Of a DNA stretch of 64,000 bases, positions 38,930 through 47,461 are shown in pieces. The stretch comes from Hoyosella subflava DQS3-9A1 (GTDB lineage Bacteria; Actinomycetota; Actinomycetes; Mycobacteriales; Mycobacteriaceae): assembly GCF_000214175.1 (NCBI RefSeq), contig NC_015564.1, positions 248,001 to 312,000 of the forward strand, written 5' to 3'. The position numbers and the translations under genes were made by a program. The notes beneath the pieces were generated by a model. The model had not been told where the DNA came from and did not search any database. It saw only the letters and a list, made by a program, of their open reading frames with translations. How positions within the stretch are numbered: position 1 is the first letter of the stretch; each line of letters opens with the position of its first letter.

Positions 38930-40900
38930 CTACTGTCCCCGCAGTGACTCCACAACCGCGGGATCGACCAGCGTGGAGGTGTCGCCGAGCTGGCGTCCCT
39001 CTGCGACGTCGCGGAGCAGGCGGCGCATGATTTTGCCGCTTCGAGTCTTCGGGAGCTCAGGAACAATGTAGATGTCGCGGGGCTTTGCAATGGGGCCGAT
39101 GTCCTGTGCGACTGCTGCACGGAGATCGGCGACGAGTGCGTCGCCGGTGTTCTCGACGCCCTGGCGCAGGATGACGAACGCGACGATCGCTTGTCCCGTG
39201 GTCGCGTCGGTAGCGCCGATGACGGCCGACTCTGCAACGGCTGCGTGCCCAACCAGTGCCGACTCGACTTCTGCGGTGGAGATGCGGTGGCCCGAGATAT
39301 TCATGACGTCATCCACCCGGCCGAGAACCCACACGGCGCCGTCTTCATCGAGTTTCGCGCCGTCGCCTGCGAAATAGTAGCCCTGCTCAGCGAAACGCGA
39401 CCAGTAGGTGTCTTTGAAGCGCTGCATGTCACCCCAGATGCCGCGCAGCATCGCCGGCCAGGGCTTATCGATGACAAGGTAGCCATTCGCCTCGGTTTCG
39501 CCGAGCTTCACAGGCTTCGCGTCATCGTCGACGATCTGCATCGAGATACCAGGGAGTGGCGCCATTGCGGAACCAGGCTTGCAATCGGTCACGCCGGGAA
39601 GCGGAGAAATCATGATCGCGCCAGTCTCAGTCTGCCACCAGGTGTCCACGATCGGGCACCGGCCAGCGCCGAATACCTCGTGGTACCAGCGCCACGCCTC
39701 AGGGTTGATCGGCTCGCCTACTGTGCCGAGCAGGCGCAACGACGTCAGGTCGTGAGCATCTGGAATCTCACGGCCCCACTTCATGAAGGTCCGGATGAGC
39801 GTCGGTGCGGTGTAGTAGATGCTGACGCCGTACTTTTCGATGACCTCGAAATGGCGATGCTCGTTCGGGGAGTTTGGTGTCCCCTCGTACACCACCTGGG
39901 TAGCGCGGTTGGATAATGGCCCGTAGACGATGTAGGTGTGGCCGGTTACCCAGCCGATGTCAGCCGTGCACCAGTAGACGTCCTTGCCAGGCTTATGGTC
40001 GAAAACGTAGTTGTGCGTGTAGGACGCTTGGGTGAGGTAGCCGCCGCTTGTGTGGAGGATCCCCTTCGGCTTGCCTGTGGTACCCGACGTGTAGAGCAAG
40101 AAAAGCGGGTGCTCCGCGTCAAACGCCTCGGCTTCATGTTTGTCGGAGGCACGCTCGACGGTGTCGTGCCACCATACGTCGCGACCCTCTTGCCACGGGA
40201 TTTCCTCACCAGTGCGCCGTACGACAAGAACATTCTGCACGGACGGCGCCGGGGACTCCCCACCGATCGCGTCGTCCACGGATGCCTTCAGCGGAGCAGG
40301 TTTGCCTCGGCGAAACTGCCCGTCCGTGGTGATGACGAGCTTCGCCTCGGCGTCGTCGATGCGAGAGCGCAGCGCACTGGCCGAGAAGCCTGCGAATACT
40401 ACTGAGTGGGTGAGGCCGAGGCGCGCACAGGCGAGCATCGAAGCGATCGCTTCAGGAACCATCGGCATGTAAATCGCGACGCGGTCGCCAGGCTGCAGGC
40501 CGATCTCGGTCAGGTAATTTGCCGCCTTCGATACCAGGCTGAGCAAGTCGCTGTAGGTGAGTGTGCGGGTGTCGCCCGGCTCACCCTCCCAATGGATCGC
40601 GACCTGGTCACCGTAGCCGTCTTCCACATGCCGGTCGACGCAGTTATAGGCGACGTTGAGCTTGCCGTCAGCGAACCACTTCGCCACTGGCGCATCTGAC
40701 CAGTCGAGGACTTCGGTAAATGGTTTGTGCCAATGAAGCCGCTGTGCCTGCTGGGCCCAGAATGCGTCTCGGTCCTTGTCCGCCTCGCCATAGAGATCGG
40801 GGCCTCCATTAGCTTGCGCGACGAACTCTGCACTGGGCGGGTACGTCGAATGCAGAGCCTTTTCTGCCTTTCCTGGCTTCTCTGTCGCTTCCGTAGGCAT
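38930..40900 (-). CDS. acs: Acetyl-CoA synthetase
   Basis: 656-aa AMP-forming acetate:CoA ligase. The P-loop is YTSGTTGKPKG (residues 270-280), the acyl pocket WWQTETGAIMISPLPG, and the A10 motif PKTRSGKIMRR with K623, the residue acetylated by Pat-type enzymes in this family. ATG 40900 has GGGAG 9 nt upstream. Two Crp-like sites lie in the divergent promoter (40992-41007, 41036-41051), suggesting cAMP-dependent control of acetate assimilation. Confidence 0.96.
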   Translation of the reverse strand: MPTEATEKPGKAEKALHSTYPPSAEFVAQANGGPDLYGEADKDRDAFWAQQAQRLHWHKPFTEVLDWSDAPVAKWFADGKLNVAYNCVDRHVEDGYGDQVAIHWEGEPGDTRTLTYSDLLSLVSKAANYLTEIGLQPGDRVAIYMPMVPEAIASMLACARLGLTHSVVFAGFSASALRSRIDDAEAKLVITTDGQFRRGKPAPLKASVDDAIGGESPAPSVQNVLVVRRTGEEIPWQEGRDVWWHDTVERASDKHEAEAFDAEHPLFLLYTSGTTGKPKGILHTSGGYLTQASYTHNYVFDHKPGKDVYWCTADIGWVTGHTYIVYGPLSNRATQVVYEGTPNSPNEHRHFEVIEKYGVSIYYTAPTLIRTFMKWGREIPDAHDLTSLRLLGTVGEPINPEAWRWYHEVFGAGRCPIVDTWWQTETGAIMISPLPGVTDCKPGSAMAPLPGISMQIVDDDAKPVKLGETEANGYLVIDKPWPAMLRGIWGDMQRFKDTYWSRFAEQGYYFAGDGAKLDEDGAVWVLGRVDDVMNISGHRISTAEVESALVGHAAVAESAVIGATDATTGQAIVAFVILRQGVENTGDALVADLRAAVAQDIGPIAKPRDIYIVPELPKTRSGKIMRRLLRDVAEGRQLGDTSTLVDPAVVESLRGQ

Positions 40901-40991
40901 CTAGGACAACTCCCTTACATCGGTGTTTCTCGCCCGTGTCAGAGGGCGACCGCACTTCGCGGATGATCGCGCTTTTGTGACCACCCTTGTT

Positions 40992-41007
40992 TGTGAGGGT
41001 AGTCACA
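40992..41007. promoter_or_regulatory. Crp-binding site, perfect TGTGA-N6-TCACA
   Basis: tgtga-gggtag-tcaca matches the mycobacterial Crp consensus exactly. It is centred 99 nt upstream of the acs start codon, in the region shared with the 41116 gene. Confidence 0.8.
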
Positions 41008-41035
41008 ACAGTGGTAGGTGCACATACACATTTCC

Positions 41036-41051
41036 TGTGTGCGGAGTCACA
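41036..41051. promoter_or_regulatory. Second Crp-like site, one mismatch
   Basis: tgtgt-gcggag-tcaca differs at one position from the Crp consensus. Its centre is 44 bp from the first site (about four helical turns) and 72 bp before the GTG of the 41116 gene, a useful activation position for that gene as well. Confidence 0.65.
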
Positions 41052-41115
41052 CCTGCGGTAAGTGGTCGTCTATGTGCGGCAGGCGGCGGGATAGGGCGTC
41101 TGTATCTTGGCCTGT

Positions 41116-41874
41116 GTGACTGACCCATTAGCACCGATTCTCGATCTGCCGGGAGTGCTCGACTCTGCCAACAAAGCCAGGGATGTCCTCACGCAGGCGC
41201 ACCGACATCCCGCTAATCGGCGTGAGTGGGCGAAGTCCGCAACAGAAGCGTCTGTGCGGGCCGCGCGTGCCTCCTCGGCACTTGATGGCGGCAAGACAGA
41301 ACTTGACCCTTCGGGTCAGTTTGAGGACCCAATACTTGCGGGGGCGTTCCGCGTTTCCCAGTCTCTCGACGGGGAAGGGCTGGCGAATATGGCACGCGTG
41401 TGGCAGCGTGCGCCGCTGCAAGCTCTCGCGCGCCTGCACATGCTGGCTGCTGCCGACCTCATTGAGGATGAACAGCAGCTGGGCAGGCCGAGGCCAGTTG
41501 AGGGCATCGGTGCGCGGCTTGATCTTTTGGCTCAACTCGTGACGGGAGGGTCACGCGCGCCGGCTCCCGTCACCGCAGCTGTTGTGCACGGCGAAATTCT
41601 GACCCTGCGGCCCTTCGGCACGGCTGACGGCGTCGTGGCACGTGCCGCTTCGCGCCTCGTAGCCGTGACGAGTGGGCTGGATCCGCACAATCTCGGTGTG
41701 CCTGAAGCCACCTGGCTGAAGAAGCTCTCCGCGTATCGCAGTGCTGCGGAGTCCTTCGGGCAGGGCACGCCTGATGGGGTGGGAAACTGGGTCATTTTCT
41801 GTTGCGGCGCATTAGAGGCTGGCGGTCGAGAAGCGATCGCAATTGCTGATGCGGCTGCCGCGCAATCAGGCTAA
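41116..41874 (+). CDS. Degenerate Fic-like protein (Rv3662c counterpart)
   Basis: 252-aa conserved protein, sometimes called an oxidoreductase in M. tuberculosis. It looks like a decayed Fic fold: an inhibitory-helix-like ARASSALDGGKTEL, and VVHGEILTLRPFGTADGVVARA where Fic proteins have H-P-F-x-x-G-N-G-R. The catalytic His and the NGR are replaced (RPF, DGV), so AMP transfer is unlikely. GTG 41116 fits a leaderless message (TATCTT 7 nt upstream). Convergent with the Ms1-like RNA region. Confidence 0.8.
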   Translation: MTDPLAPILDLPGVLDSANKARDVLTQAHRHPANRREWAKSATEASVRAARASSALDGGKTELDPSGQFEDPILAGAFRVSQSLDGEGLANMARVWQRAPLQALARLHMLAAADLIEDEQQLGRPRPVEGIGARLDLLAQLVTGGSRAPAPVTAAVVHGEILTLRPFGTADGVVARAASRLVAVTSGLDPHNLGVPEATWLKKLSAYRSAAESFGQGTPDGVGNWVIFCCGALEAGGREAIAIADAAAAQSG

Positions 41875-41883
41875 TACACGAAA

Positions 41884-42235
41884 GCGGACGGCGATTCCGG
41901 AGAATCACCGCCCGCGTAGTACGAACATCATGGTTACCATGCGTGCGATTTCGGGTTGTGTGGGTTGGCCTCGGCGTAACCATCACCGTCCTTGGCGGAT
42001 CCCTACCCACAAGGGACTAATTCGCCGCGGAATAAGCGGTGGCTCGCAGGCCCACAACACTTCTGCCCTTACGCGGCATGTGCTCCGCGTGGGTTCCTGG
42101 TGCTCGTACTAGGGACTCACGGCCGGGGAGGTCGAGATCTTCTCTTCCGATTCGGCCTTAGCCTGTCGTGCTCCCGTACCTCTTTTGTACTCCTGACCTG
42201 CGGGCCCTGCAAGACGTTTCAGGAGATTGGAAAAA
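41884..42235 (-). ncRNA. Candidate Ms1/MTS2823-type 6S-like small RNA
   Basis: The 370 nt between this Fic-like gene and the HAD gene has no ORF and is where mycobacteria encode the abundant RNA Ms1 (MTS2823). It is richly structured on the minus strand. The 3' end (41915-41884) forms a 14-bp stem with a UCCG tetraloop closed by C-G and then UUU; its two G-U pairs become A-C mismatches on the plus strand, so the RNA is minus-strand. Near the other end, ctcctga (42190-42196) pairs with tcaggag (42219-42225). The 5' end is estimated. Confidence 0.5.
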
Positions 42236-42243
42236 CTCCAGTC

Positions 42244-42275
42244 CATTTAGTTTCGGCGCCGAAAGTAACTAAATG
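42244..42275. repeat. Inverted repeat across the HAD gene stop codon
   Basis: catttagtt (42244-42252) and aactaaatg (42267-42275) are perfect 9-nt arms; the centre contains a separate 14-nt palindrome, tttcggcgccgaaa (42251-42264). The stop codon is in the left arm. It could terminate the HAD message or form part of the promoter of the RNA downstream. Confidence 0.65.
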
Positions 42276-43068
42276 CCGCTGCACCAGCGGCGACTACAGC
42301 GCTAAGGCCGATTGCCGCCGTAGTCGCTACTGCTTTCGTGGAGGGTGCAGGTAGTTGCGCTCGCAGGGAAATCGGGTCGGAGAAGGTTAGAACCGGCCAG
42401 CCCTGGGCCGCGGCTTCGCGACGAAGCTGGCGGTCAGGGTTCACAGCCGCCGGATGCCCTACGGTTTCGAGCATCGGCAGGTCAGACGCGGAGTTGGAGT
42501 ACGCATGCGACACGCGCAAGTCGTAGCCTTCTTGTTCGGCGAGTTCCCGGATAGCTTGGGCTTTTCCGGGGCCGTGACAGAAGAACTCCAGCTCACCGGT
42601 GTAGCGGCCATCACGGACCGCCATCCGGCTGGCTAGCGCATGTTTCGCGCCGAGCGCTTCAGCAATTGGCTTGACGATCTCCGTGCCCGACGCCGACACG
42701 ACCACAACATCGTGGCCGCGGGCAATGTGATCCGATATCAGTGCGGCCGCCTCGGCGAATACGTACGGAGTGACGATGTCGTGCAGTGTTTCTTGAACGA
42801 TCGATTCAACTTGCGCAACATCCCAGCCCTCACACATTGTCGTGATGTGTGATCGCAAACGATCAGTTTGTTCATGATCGGCGCCCGAAAGTAGGAATAA
42901 GAACTGCGCATAGCTGCTTTTGAGGACAGCACGGCGGTTGATCAAGCCTTCCTCGAAGAATGGCTTGCTGAATGCAAGTGTTGATGACCGCGCGATGACG
43001 GTCTTGTCCAAATCGAAGAAAGCAGCGGGGCGCTGCTGGGTTCCTGTACTGGCGCGACCGTGATTCAC
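42247..43068 (-). CDS. HAD-superfamily phosphatase, SerB-like (Rv3661 counterpart)
   Basis: 273-aa HAD hydrolase of the phosphoserine-phosphatase-like IB group. Motif I is AFFDLDKTVIARSSTLAF (nucleophile Asp in DLDKT), motif II VVVSASGTE, motif III/IV HGPGKAQAI and AYSNSASDLPML. A C-terminal membrane helix (AVATTAAIGLSAVVAAGAAAF) and basic tail suggest anchoring. GTG 43068 fits a leaderless message (TATCCT 7 nt upstream); extensions from further upstream do not look coding. Confidence 0.9.
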   Translation of the reverse strand: MNHGRASTGTQQRPAAFFDLDKTVIARSSTLAFSKPFFEEGLINRRAVLKSSYAQFLFLLSGADHEQTDRLRSHITTMCEGWDVAQVESIVQETLHDIVTPYVFAEAAALISDHIARGHDVVVVSASGTEIVKPIAEALGAKHALASRMAVRDGRYTGELEFFCHGPGKAQAIRELAEQEGYDLRVSHAYSNSASDLPMLETVGHPAAVNPDRQLRREAAAQGWPVLTFSDPISLRAQLPAPSTKAVATTAAIGLSAVVAAGAAAFSYFRRRN

Positions 43069-43206
43069 GCAACCCAGGATAGTTCTCGAAGGTAGAATCT
43101 GAAGGATCGGGCCAGCGGAGAGTTCGATCCATCGGCGCGATCGAATCCTGAAAAAGTCAGATGTTGAATGCGGAAACATCACTGTGATCCCGTGTACTAT
43201 GAAGGC

Positions 43207-43300
43207 ACTCGGACATGATCCGGGTGAGTTCAGCCCGACCCCCCGGGGCTGAACTCCGACGACCCCCGCCCCCTCCCCCCCTGGCGGGGGTCGTCCCATA
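43207..43300 (+). ncRNA. 6C RNA (B11-type small RNA)
   Basis: Two strong adjacent hairpins lie in a divergent gap, so they do not terminate either neighbouring gene. Hairpin 1: 43226-43236 with 43246-43256 (11 bp), loop gacccccc-. Hairpin 2: 43258-43270 with 43283-43295 (13 bp), loop of 12 nt that is almost all C. Two stem-loops whose loops have runs of six or more C define the 6C RNA family of high-GC Gram-positives. TACTAT at 43195-43200 is a good -10 box. The location next to ssd and its orientation match M. tuberculosis B11. The 5' end is estimated. Confidence 0.85.
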
Positions 43301-43463
43301 TCTTCTCCTTGTACTCAAATGTGCGCCGCAGCTTAGCTGAATAGGCGCCCTACCCCGTTTCGGGGACCTGCGCCCGACAGGGTTATCCACAGGATCGCGT
43401 TATCCACAGCCCTCCGTGAACTTTTCTGGTGCGCAGTGGGTTAGCAGCGGCACCGTTGACAGC

Positions 43464-44579
43464 ATGCGCATAAACGAAGCGACGCTGGTGTGGTTGGGTG
43501 GTACCGCGGTCGCGACTGAGGTGCGGCGGATCGCCGCTGCCGCCGAGTGCCCTATCGAGGAAGTGCACGCCGCAATCACGGACGCGTCTGAACAAATGAC
43601 TGATGTGCCAAGTCTGGTACGCAGGCGATGGCTGAGCGCACCTGCCGTCATCCTCGATCCACAGACCGCGTCCGCATGCTCATTGAGTTCACTCCCGCGC
43701 CGCGAGGGCATCATTCTTGTGCACTCTGGTGCTGGCGAGGATCTGGCGGCCCAGTGGCGGGAGTTCATCGGTCTCGGGATCCGTGACGTGTGTGCGCTGC
43801 CGGGGGCTGAGTCTCAACTCATCACAATGCTGAGCGAAAGGCTGATGTCAGGCACCGCCGCTGGGCGTGTCATCGCAGTTGCGGGGGCGTGCGGCGGTGC
43901 TGGAGCAACAGTGCTATCAGCAGCGCTGACGCTGGCAAGTTCGGCGGCGCAGCCGCGTCGTTCGCTGCTGGTCGATACCGACTCTGAGGGTCCGGGGATC
44001 GACCTGATATTGGGTCTCGAATCGGCCGGGGGGCTGCGCTGGCCTGACCTCACGAATCTCACTGGGCGTGTCTCCGCAGAAGCGTTGTGGGCGGCGTTGC
44101 CAGCAGTCGACGGCATTGCGGTGCTCGCGCACTCGCGCGACGCGCGCACCGGCCCGCAACGGAAATCCCCAGAGGCCGGCGTACTTCGTGCGGTCATTGA
44201 GTCCACGAGGTCCGCCGGAGCGCTCTGCGTCGTTGATGTGGCCGCCCTGCCGAGCGCGGAAGGTGAGCTGCTGTGCGAGATAGCGGATCTCATTGTCCTG
44301 GTGGTGCCCGCTCAGTTGCGCGCTTGTGCGTCAGCCAGAGTGAGATCGGTCCACTTGCGTGACCGGCGTTGTGGACTCGTGGTGCGGGGGCCTTCACCGG
44401 GCGGGCTGACTGGGCGCGATGTTGCGCGAGCTGTCGGGCTTGACCTGATAACGACGATGCGCGCGGAGGCCGGTTTGGACGCACGTCTCGAACGGGGCGG
44501 TCTCCACCTGCCGCGAAGTTCACCACTGCGCAGCGCCGCGATGCAAGTTATGGAAGCGGCAGAAGTGGCAGCCGCATGA
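43464..44579 (+). CDS. ssd: Septum-site-determining protein Ssd / TadZ-like ATPase
   Basis: 371-aa MinD/TadZ-like protein at the head of the tad operon (Rv3660c counterpart). It has a receiver-like N-terminal region and a P-loop ATPase domain with VIAVAGACGGAGATVLSAAL, DTDSEGPGIDLILG and GLRWPDLTNL. A GSPSPGGL-like block (RGPSPGGLTG) follows. The start is uncertain: ATG 43464 or upstream GTG 43416. The stop overlaps the tadA start (ATGA). Confidence 0.85.
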   Translation: MRINEATLVWLGGTAVATEVRRIAAAAECPIEEVHAAITDASEQMTDVPSLVRRRWLSAPAVILDPQTASACSLSSLPRREGIILVHSGAGEDLAAQWREFIGLGIRDVCALPGAESQLITMLSERLMSGTAAGRVIAVAGACGGAGATVLSAALTLASSAAQPRRSLLVDTDSEGPGIDLILGLESAGGLRWPDLTNLTGRVSAEALWAALPAVDGIAVLAHSRDARTGPQRKSPEAGVLRAVIESTRSAGALCVVDVAALPSAEGELLCEIADLIVLVVPAQLRACASARVRSVHLRDRRCGLVVRGPSPGGLTGRDVARAVGLDLITTMRAEAGLDARLERGGLHLPRSSPLRSAAMQVMEAAEVAAA

Positions 44580-45754
44580 ACGGGCTGACGCAAGATTTCC
44601 TGGACCGTGTTCGAGCGCGGCTTGCTGACACAGCCGACGCGCTGACCCCAGCCGTTATTGCAGCGGCGGTGCGCGCGGAATCGAGTGGCGTACTCGGTGA
44701 CGCCGACGTTCTGTCTGCTCTTCGCGTCCTGCACACAGAGATGGACGGCGCCGGGATTCTCGATCCCTTACTGGAAAACCCCCAGGTGACCGACGTGCTG
44801 GTGCTAGGCGACGGCAGCGCGTGGGTGGATGCGGGCCAAGGGGTTGAACGAGCCAGCGTCCGGTTGTCAGACGCCGGCGCGGTTCGCCGTTTGGCTCAGC
44901 GACTTGCGCTGCGGGCCGGGCGCCGACTTGATGACGCGCAGCCCTGGGTCGATGGATGGCTGCAAGATCTGGGCGGGCACGGGTCAGGTGTGCGCCTGCA
45001 CGCGGTGCTGCCTCCGATAGCCGTGGACGGGCCCTGCATATCTCTGCGAGTGCTACGGCCCGCCTCTCACACCCTAGGTGATCTCGCGTCACAAGGATCG
45101 GTGCCAACAGCTGTTCTGCCTCTGCTCGAACGGATCGTTGAGGCACGCCTTTCGTTTCTCGTGACAGGCGGAACGGGCACAGGCAAGACGACGCTGCTCG
45201 CCGCGCTTCTCGGAAGGGTGCCGCACACAGAACGCATCGTGTGCGTCGAAGACGCGGCTGAGCTCGCGCCCCAGCACCCGCACCTGATCAGGCTCGCTGC
45301 TCGGGCCGCGAATGTTGAGGGCGCAGGTGCGGTGGAACTCCGCGAACTTGTCCGGCAGGCACTCCGAATGCGCCCGGACCGCATCGTCGTAGGCGAAGTC
45401 CGCGGCGCTGAGGTGATCGACTTGCTGGCGTCGTTGAACACCGGCCACGACGGCAGCGCTGGCACGGTGCACGCAAATTCGCCGAAAGAACTGCCTGCGA
45501 GACTCGAAGCGCTCGCATCCTTGGGCGGAATCAATTCGGCTGCCCTCCACAGTCAGTTGGCTGCGGCGCTGCGACTAGTCCTGCATGTCGCGCGCGATCG
45601 TCGCGGTACGCGGAAGCTCTGCGAGATAGGCGTTCTTTCGAAGACGTCCACGGGCAATGTCGAGGCAGTGACATGCTGGTCGTATGCGGATGGGCGCGGC
45701 CCTGCGTGGGGCGAGCTGGACGGGCTCTTGCGTACGCGGGGAGGCGGCTCATGA
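44576..45754 (+). CDS. tadA: Tad/Flp pilus assembly ATPase TadA
   Basis: 392-aa type II/IV secretion ATPase (CpaF/TadA). Walker A is VTGGTGTGKTTLL (about residues 197-209), the Asp box RIVCVEDAAEL, and the His box GHDGSAGTVHANSPKEL. It powers Flp pilus assembly. ATG 44576 overlaps the ssd stop by 4 nt and the tadA stop overlaps the tadB start. Confidence 0.94.
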   Translation: MNGLTQDFLDRVRARLADTADALTPAVIAAAVRAESSGVLGDADVLSALRVLHTEMDGAGILDPLLENPQVTDVLVLGDGSAWVDAGQGVERASVRLSDAGAVRRLAQRLALRAGRRLDDAQPWVDGWLQDLGGHGSGVRLHAVLPPIAVDGPCISLRVLRPASHTLGDLASQGSVPTAVLPLLERIVEARLSFLVTGGTGTGKTTLLAALLGRVPHTERIVCVEDAAELAPQHPHLIRLAARAANVEGAGAVELRELVRQALRMRPDRIVVGEVRGAEVIDLLASLNTGHDGSAGTVHANSPKELPARLEALASLGGINSAALHSQLAAALRLVLHVARDRRGTRKLCEIGVLSKTSTGNVEAVTCWSYADGRGPAWGELDGLLRTRGGGS

Positions 45755-46557
45755 GCGCCGTCGCGTGCGGTCTTCTTGGTGCAGCTTTGTTAGCTGCACC
45801 AAGCCCTCAGCGGAGGCGACGGGTCCGGAAAGTGCTCGGACGCTGTGCCAGTGCAGGGCGGTACCGGATGCCAGCGTGGGCGCTCGCCACGCTGCTGGCC
45901 GTGGGCGCTGTCATCGTCAGTGGTGTCATTCTGGGGCTAGCTGGGCCTGCGCCCGTTTTCGCGTTATTCGCAGTGTGTGGCGTTGCCGTGAAACGTACCC
46001 AGCGCGGGATGGCCGAGCGCGCTCACCGGGCGGATATCGGACGGACCGCTGACGCACTCGACGCTGTCATCGCTGAACTGCGCGTGGGGGCGCACCCGGC
46101 GACTGCTTGCGCGACGGCAGCCGACCAGTCTCAGGGGACCGCACGAATAGTGTTCGCACGAGCAGCCGCACGTGCGCGGCTGGGCGCCGAGGTGTCGGCC
46201 GGATTCTCCGACTCCCAATTCGCCTCTCCCACAGCACAGATCGGGGCCGCGTGGCGTATTTCTGAGACCCACGGGGTTCGGCTGGCGGAGCTGCTCGCCG
46301 CGGTGAAGAGTGATCTGAAGGAACGCAACGCATTCGAATCGCAGCTCCATGCGGGACTGAGCGGGGCGCGAGCGACCGCCACAATCCTGGCCATGTTGCC
46401 CGTTGCCGGAATCGGCCTAGGCGAAATGATGGGAGCTGCACCACTCTGGACGCTCCTCTCGACGACAATTGGAGGAGCGCTACTCGCGGCGGGCACGTTG
46501 CTCGCAGTCAGCGGATTACTGTGGTCGGACAGGATCCTCGCGGGTGCGCGATGCTGA
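45751..46557 (+). CDS. tadB: Tad pilus inner-membrane protein TadB
   Basis: 268-aa integral membrane platform protein of type II/IV systems (GspF/TadB). Two N-terminal and two C-terminal membrane segments flank a cytoplasmic helical region with ALDAVIAELRVGAHPATA and WRISETHGVRLAELL. ATG 45751 overlaps the tadA stop as ATGA. Confidence 0.9.
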   Translation: MSAVACGLLGAALLAAPSPQRRRRVRKVLGRCASAGRYRMPAWALATLLAVGAVIVSGVILGLAGPAPVFALFAVCGVAVKRTQRGMAERAHRADIGRTADALDAVIAELRVGAHPATACATAADQSQGTARIVFARAAARARLGAEVSAGFSDSQFASPTAQIGAAWRISETHGVRLAELLAAVKSDLKERNAFESQLHAGLSGARATATILAMLPVAGIGLGEMMGAAPLWTLLSTTIGGALLAAGTLLAVSGLLWSDRILAGARC

Positions 46558-47138
46558 CGGTGCTCGCTCTGCTCGCGCTGGCGGCAGCAGCCTTGTGCTG
46601 GCCGGGCACCTACCTCACTCGTGTTATTCCCGGTCCCGGCGGGTGCGCCGCGAAATCGCGGCCTGCCTACGCGGCCAATGCGAGGGAAGGCGGACCGTAT
46701 GGTGCCGCGGCTGTCTTCGACGTCTTTGCCGCGTGTTTACGTGCGGGTCTCTCACCCGCGGGAGCGGCCGGTGCGGTCGCCACGACACAGCAGGGGCAAG
46801 TAGCTGCGTTCTTCGGCAGAATCAGCAACCTGCTGTCACTAGGTGTGGACGAAGAAACCGCCTGGACCAGTGCTGAGGGAAATCCCGAGACGGACGCCTT
46901 CATACGCGCAGCGCAACGATCCGCCAGGGCAGGAACACCACTTGCTGAGGCAGTCAGTGAACTCGCGGCTGAACTGCGGCAAAACGCGAAAGACAAGTCA
47001 GCGGAAAAAGCGCAGCGTGCGGGCGTTCTCATCGCAGGACCGCTCGGACTTTGCTTCCTCCCCTCGTTTATGTGTCTGGGGATCGCACCCGTCGTACTTG
47101 GCCTTGCGTATCAACTGGCGCAGGGTGAGCTGCTGTGA
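46551..47138 (+). CDS. tadC: Tad pilus inner-membrane protein TadC
   Basis: 195-aa partner of TadB with the same GspF-like helices (GPYGAAAVFDVFAACLRAGL, AAQRSARAGTPLAEAVSEL) and a C-terminal membrane helix (GLCFLPSFMCLGIAPVVLGL). It starts within the tadB end (ATG 46551, 7-nt overlap). Confidence 0.9.
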   Translation: MLTVLALLALAAAALCWPGTYLTRVIPGPGGCAAKSRPAYAANAREGGPYGAAAVFDVFAACLRAGLSPAGAAGAVATTQQGQVAAFFGRISNLLSLGVDEETAWTSAEGNPETDAFIRAAQRSARAGTPLAEAVSELAAELRQNAKDKSAEKAQRAGVLIAGPLGLCFLPSFMCLGIAPVVLGLAYQLAQGELL

Positions 47139-47201
47139 ACCCGCTGACGCGAACCAAGCCCCGTCCTGCACCCTGCAGCACGGCCAACGAAAGGAAAGTT
47201 C

Positions 47202-47441
47202 ATGGACGAGACTTCAGCAGCGGCCACCCCGGGAGAAGAAGTCCGCGGGAGCTTCGCCGAGCTCATAGTCAGCCGTCTTCAAGGGCTGCAAGAGGAAGAA
47301 GGCATGTCGACGGTCGAGTACGCGATCGGCACGATTGCGGCGGCCGCGTTCGCGGCAATCCTGTACACGGTGGTGACGGGGAATTCGGTGGTGGGCGCGA
47401 TGACGGGGTTGATCGAGCGAGCGTTGAGCACGCCTGTGTAG
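47202..47441 (+). CDS. Flp-type pilin (DUF4244)
   Basis: 79-aa prepilin. The cleavage region reads EEEG-MSTVEY, with G34/M35 and E39 at +5 of the mature protein, then a hydrophobic helix (AIGTIAAAAFAAILYTVVTG). The DUF4244 family is the structural pilin of the actinobacterial Tad system. ATG 47202 has AAAGGAAA upstream. Confidence 0.92.
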   Translation: MDETSAAATPGEEVRGSFAELIVSRLQGLQEEEGMSTVEYAIGTIAAAAFAAILYTVVTGNSVVGAMTGLIERALSTPV

Positions 47442-47461
47442 TCGCGGATGACACGGGTTCA

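Noticed and set aside
43226-43295. Paired hairpins as ordinary terminators
   Set aside because: Both neighbouring genes are transcribed away from this gap, and the C-run loops fit the 6C RNA.
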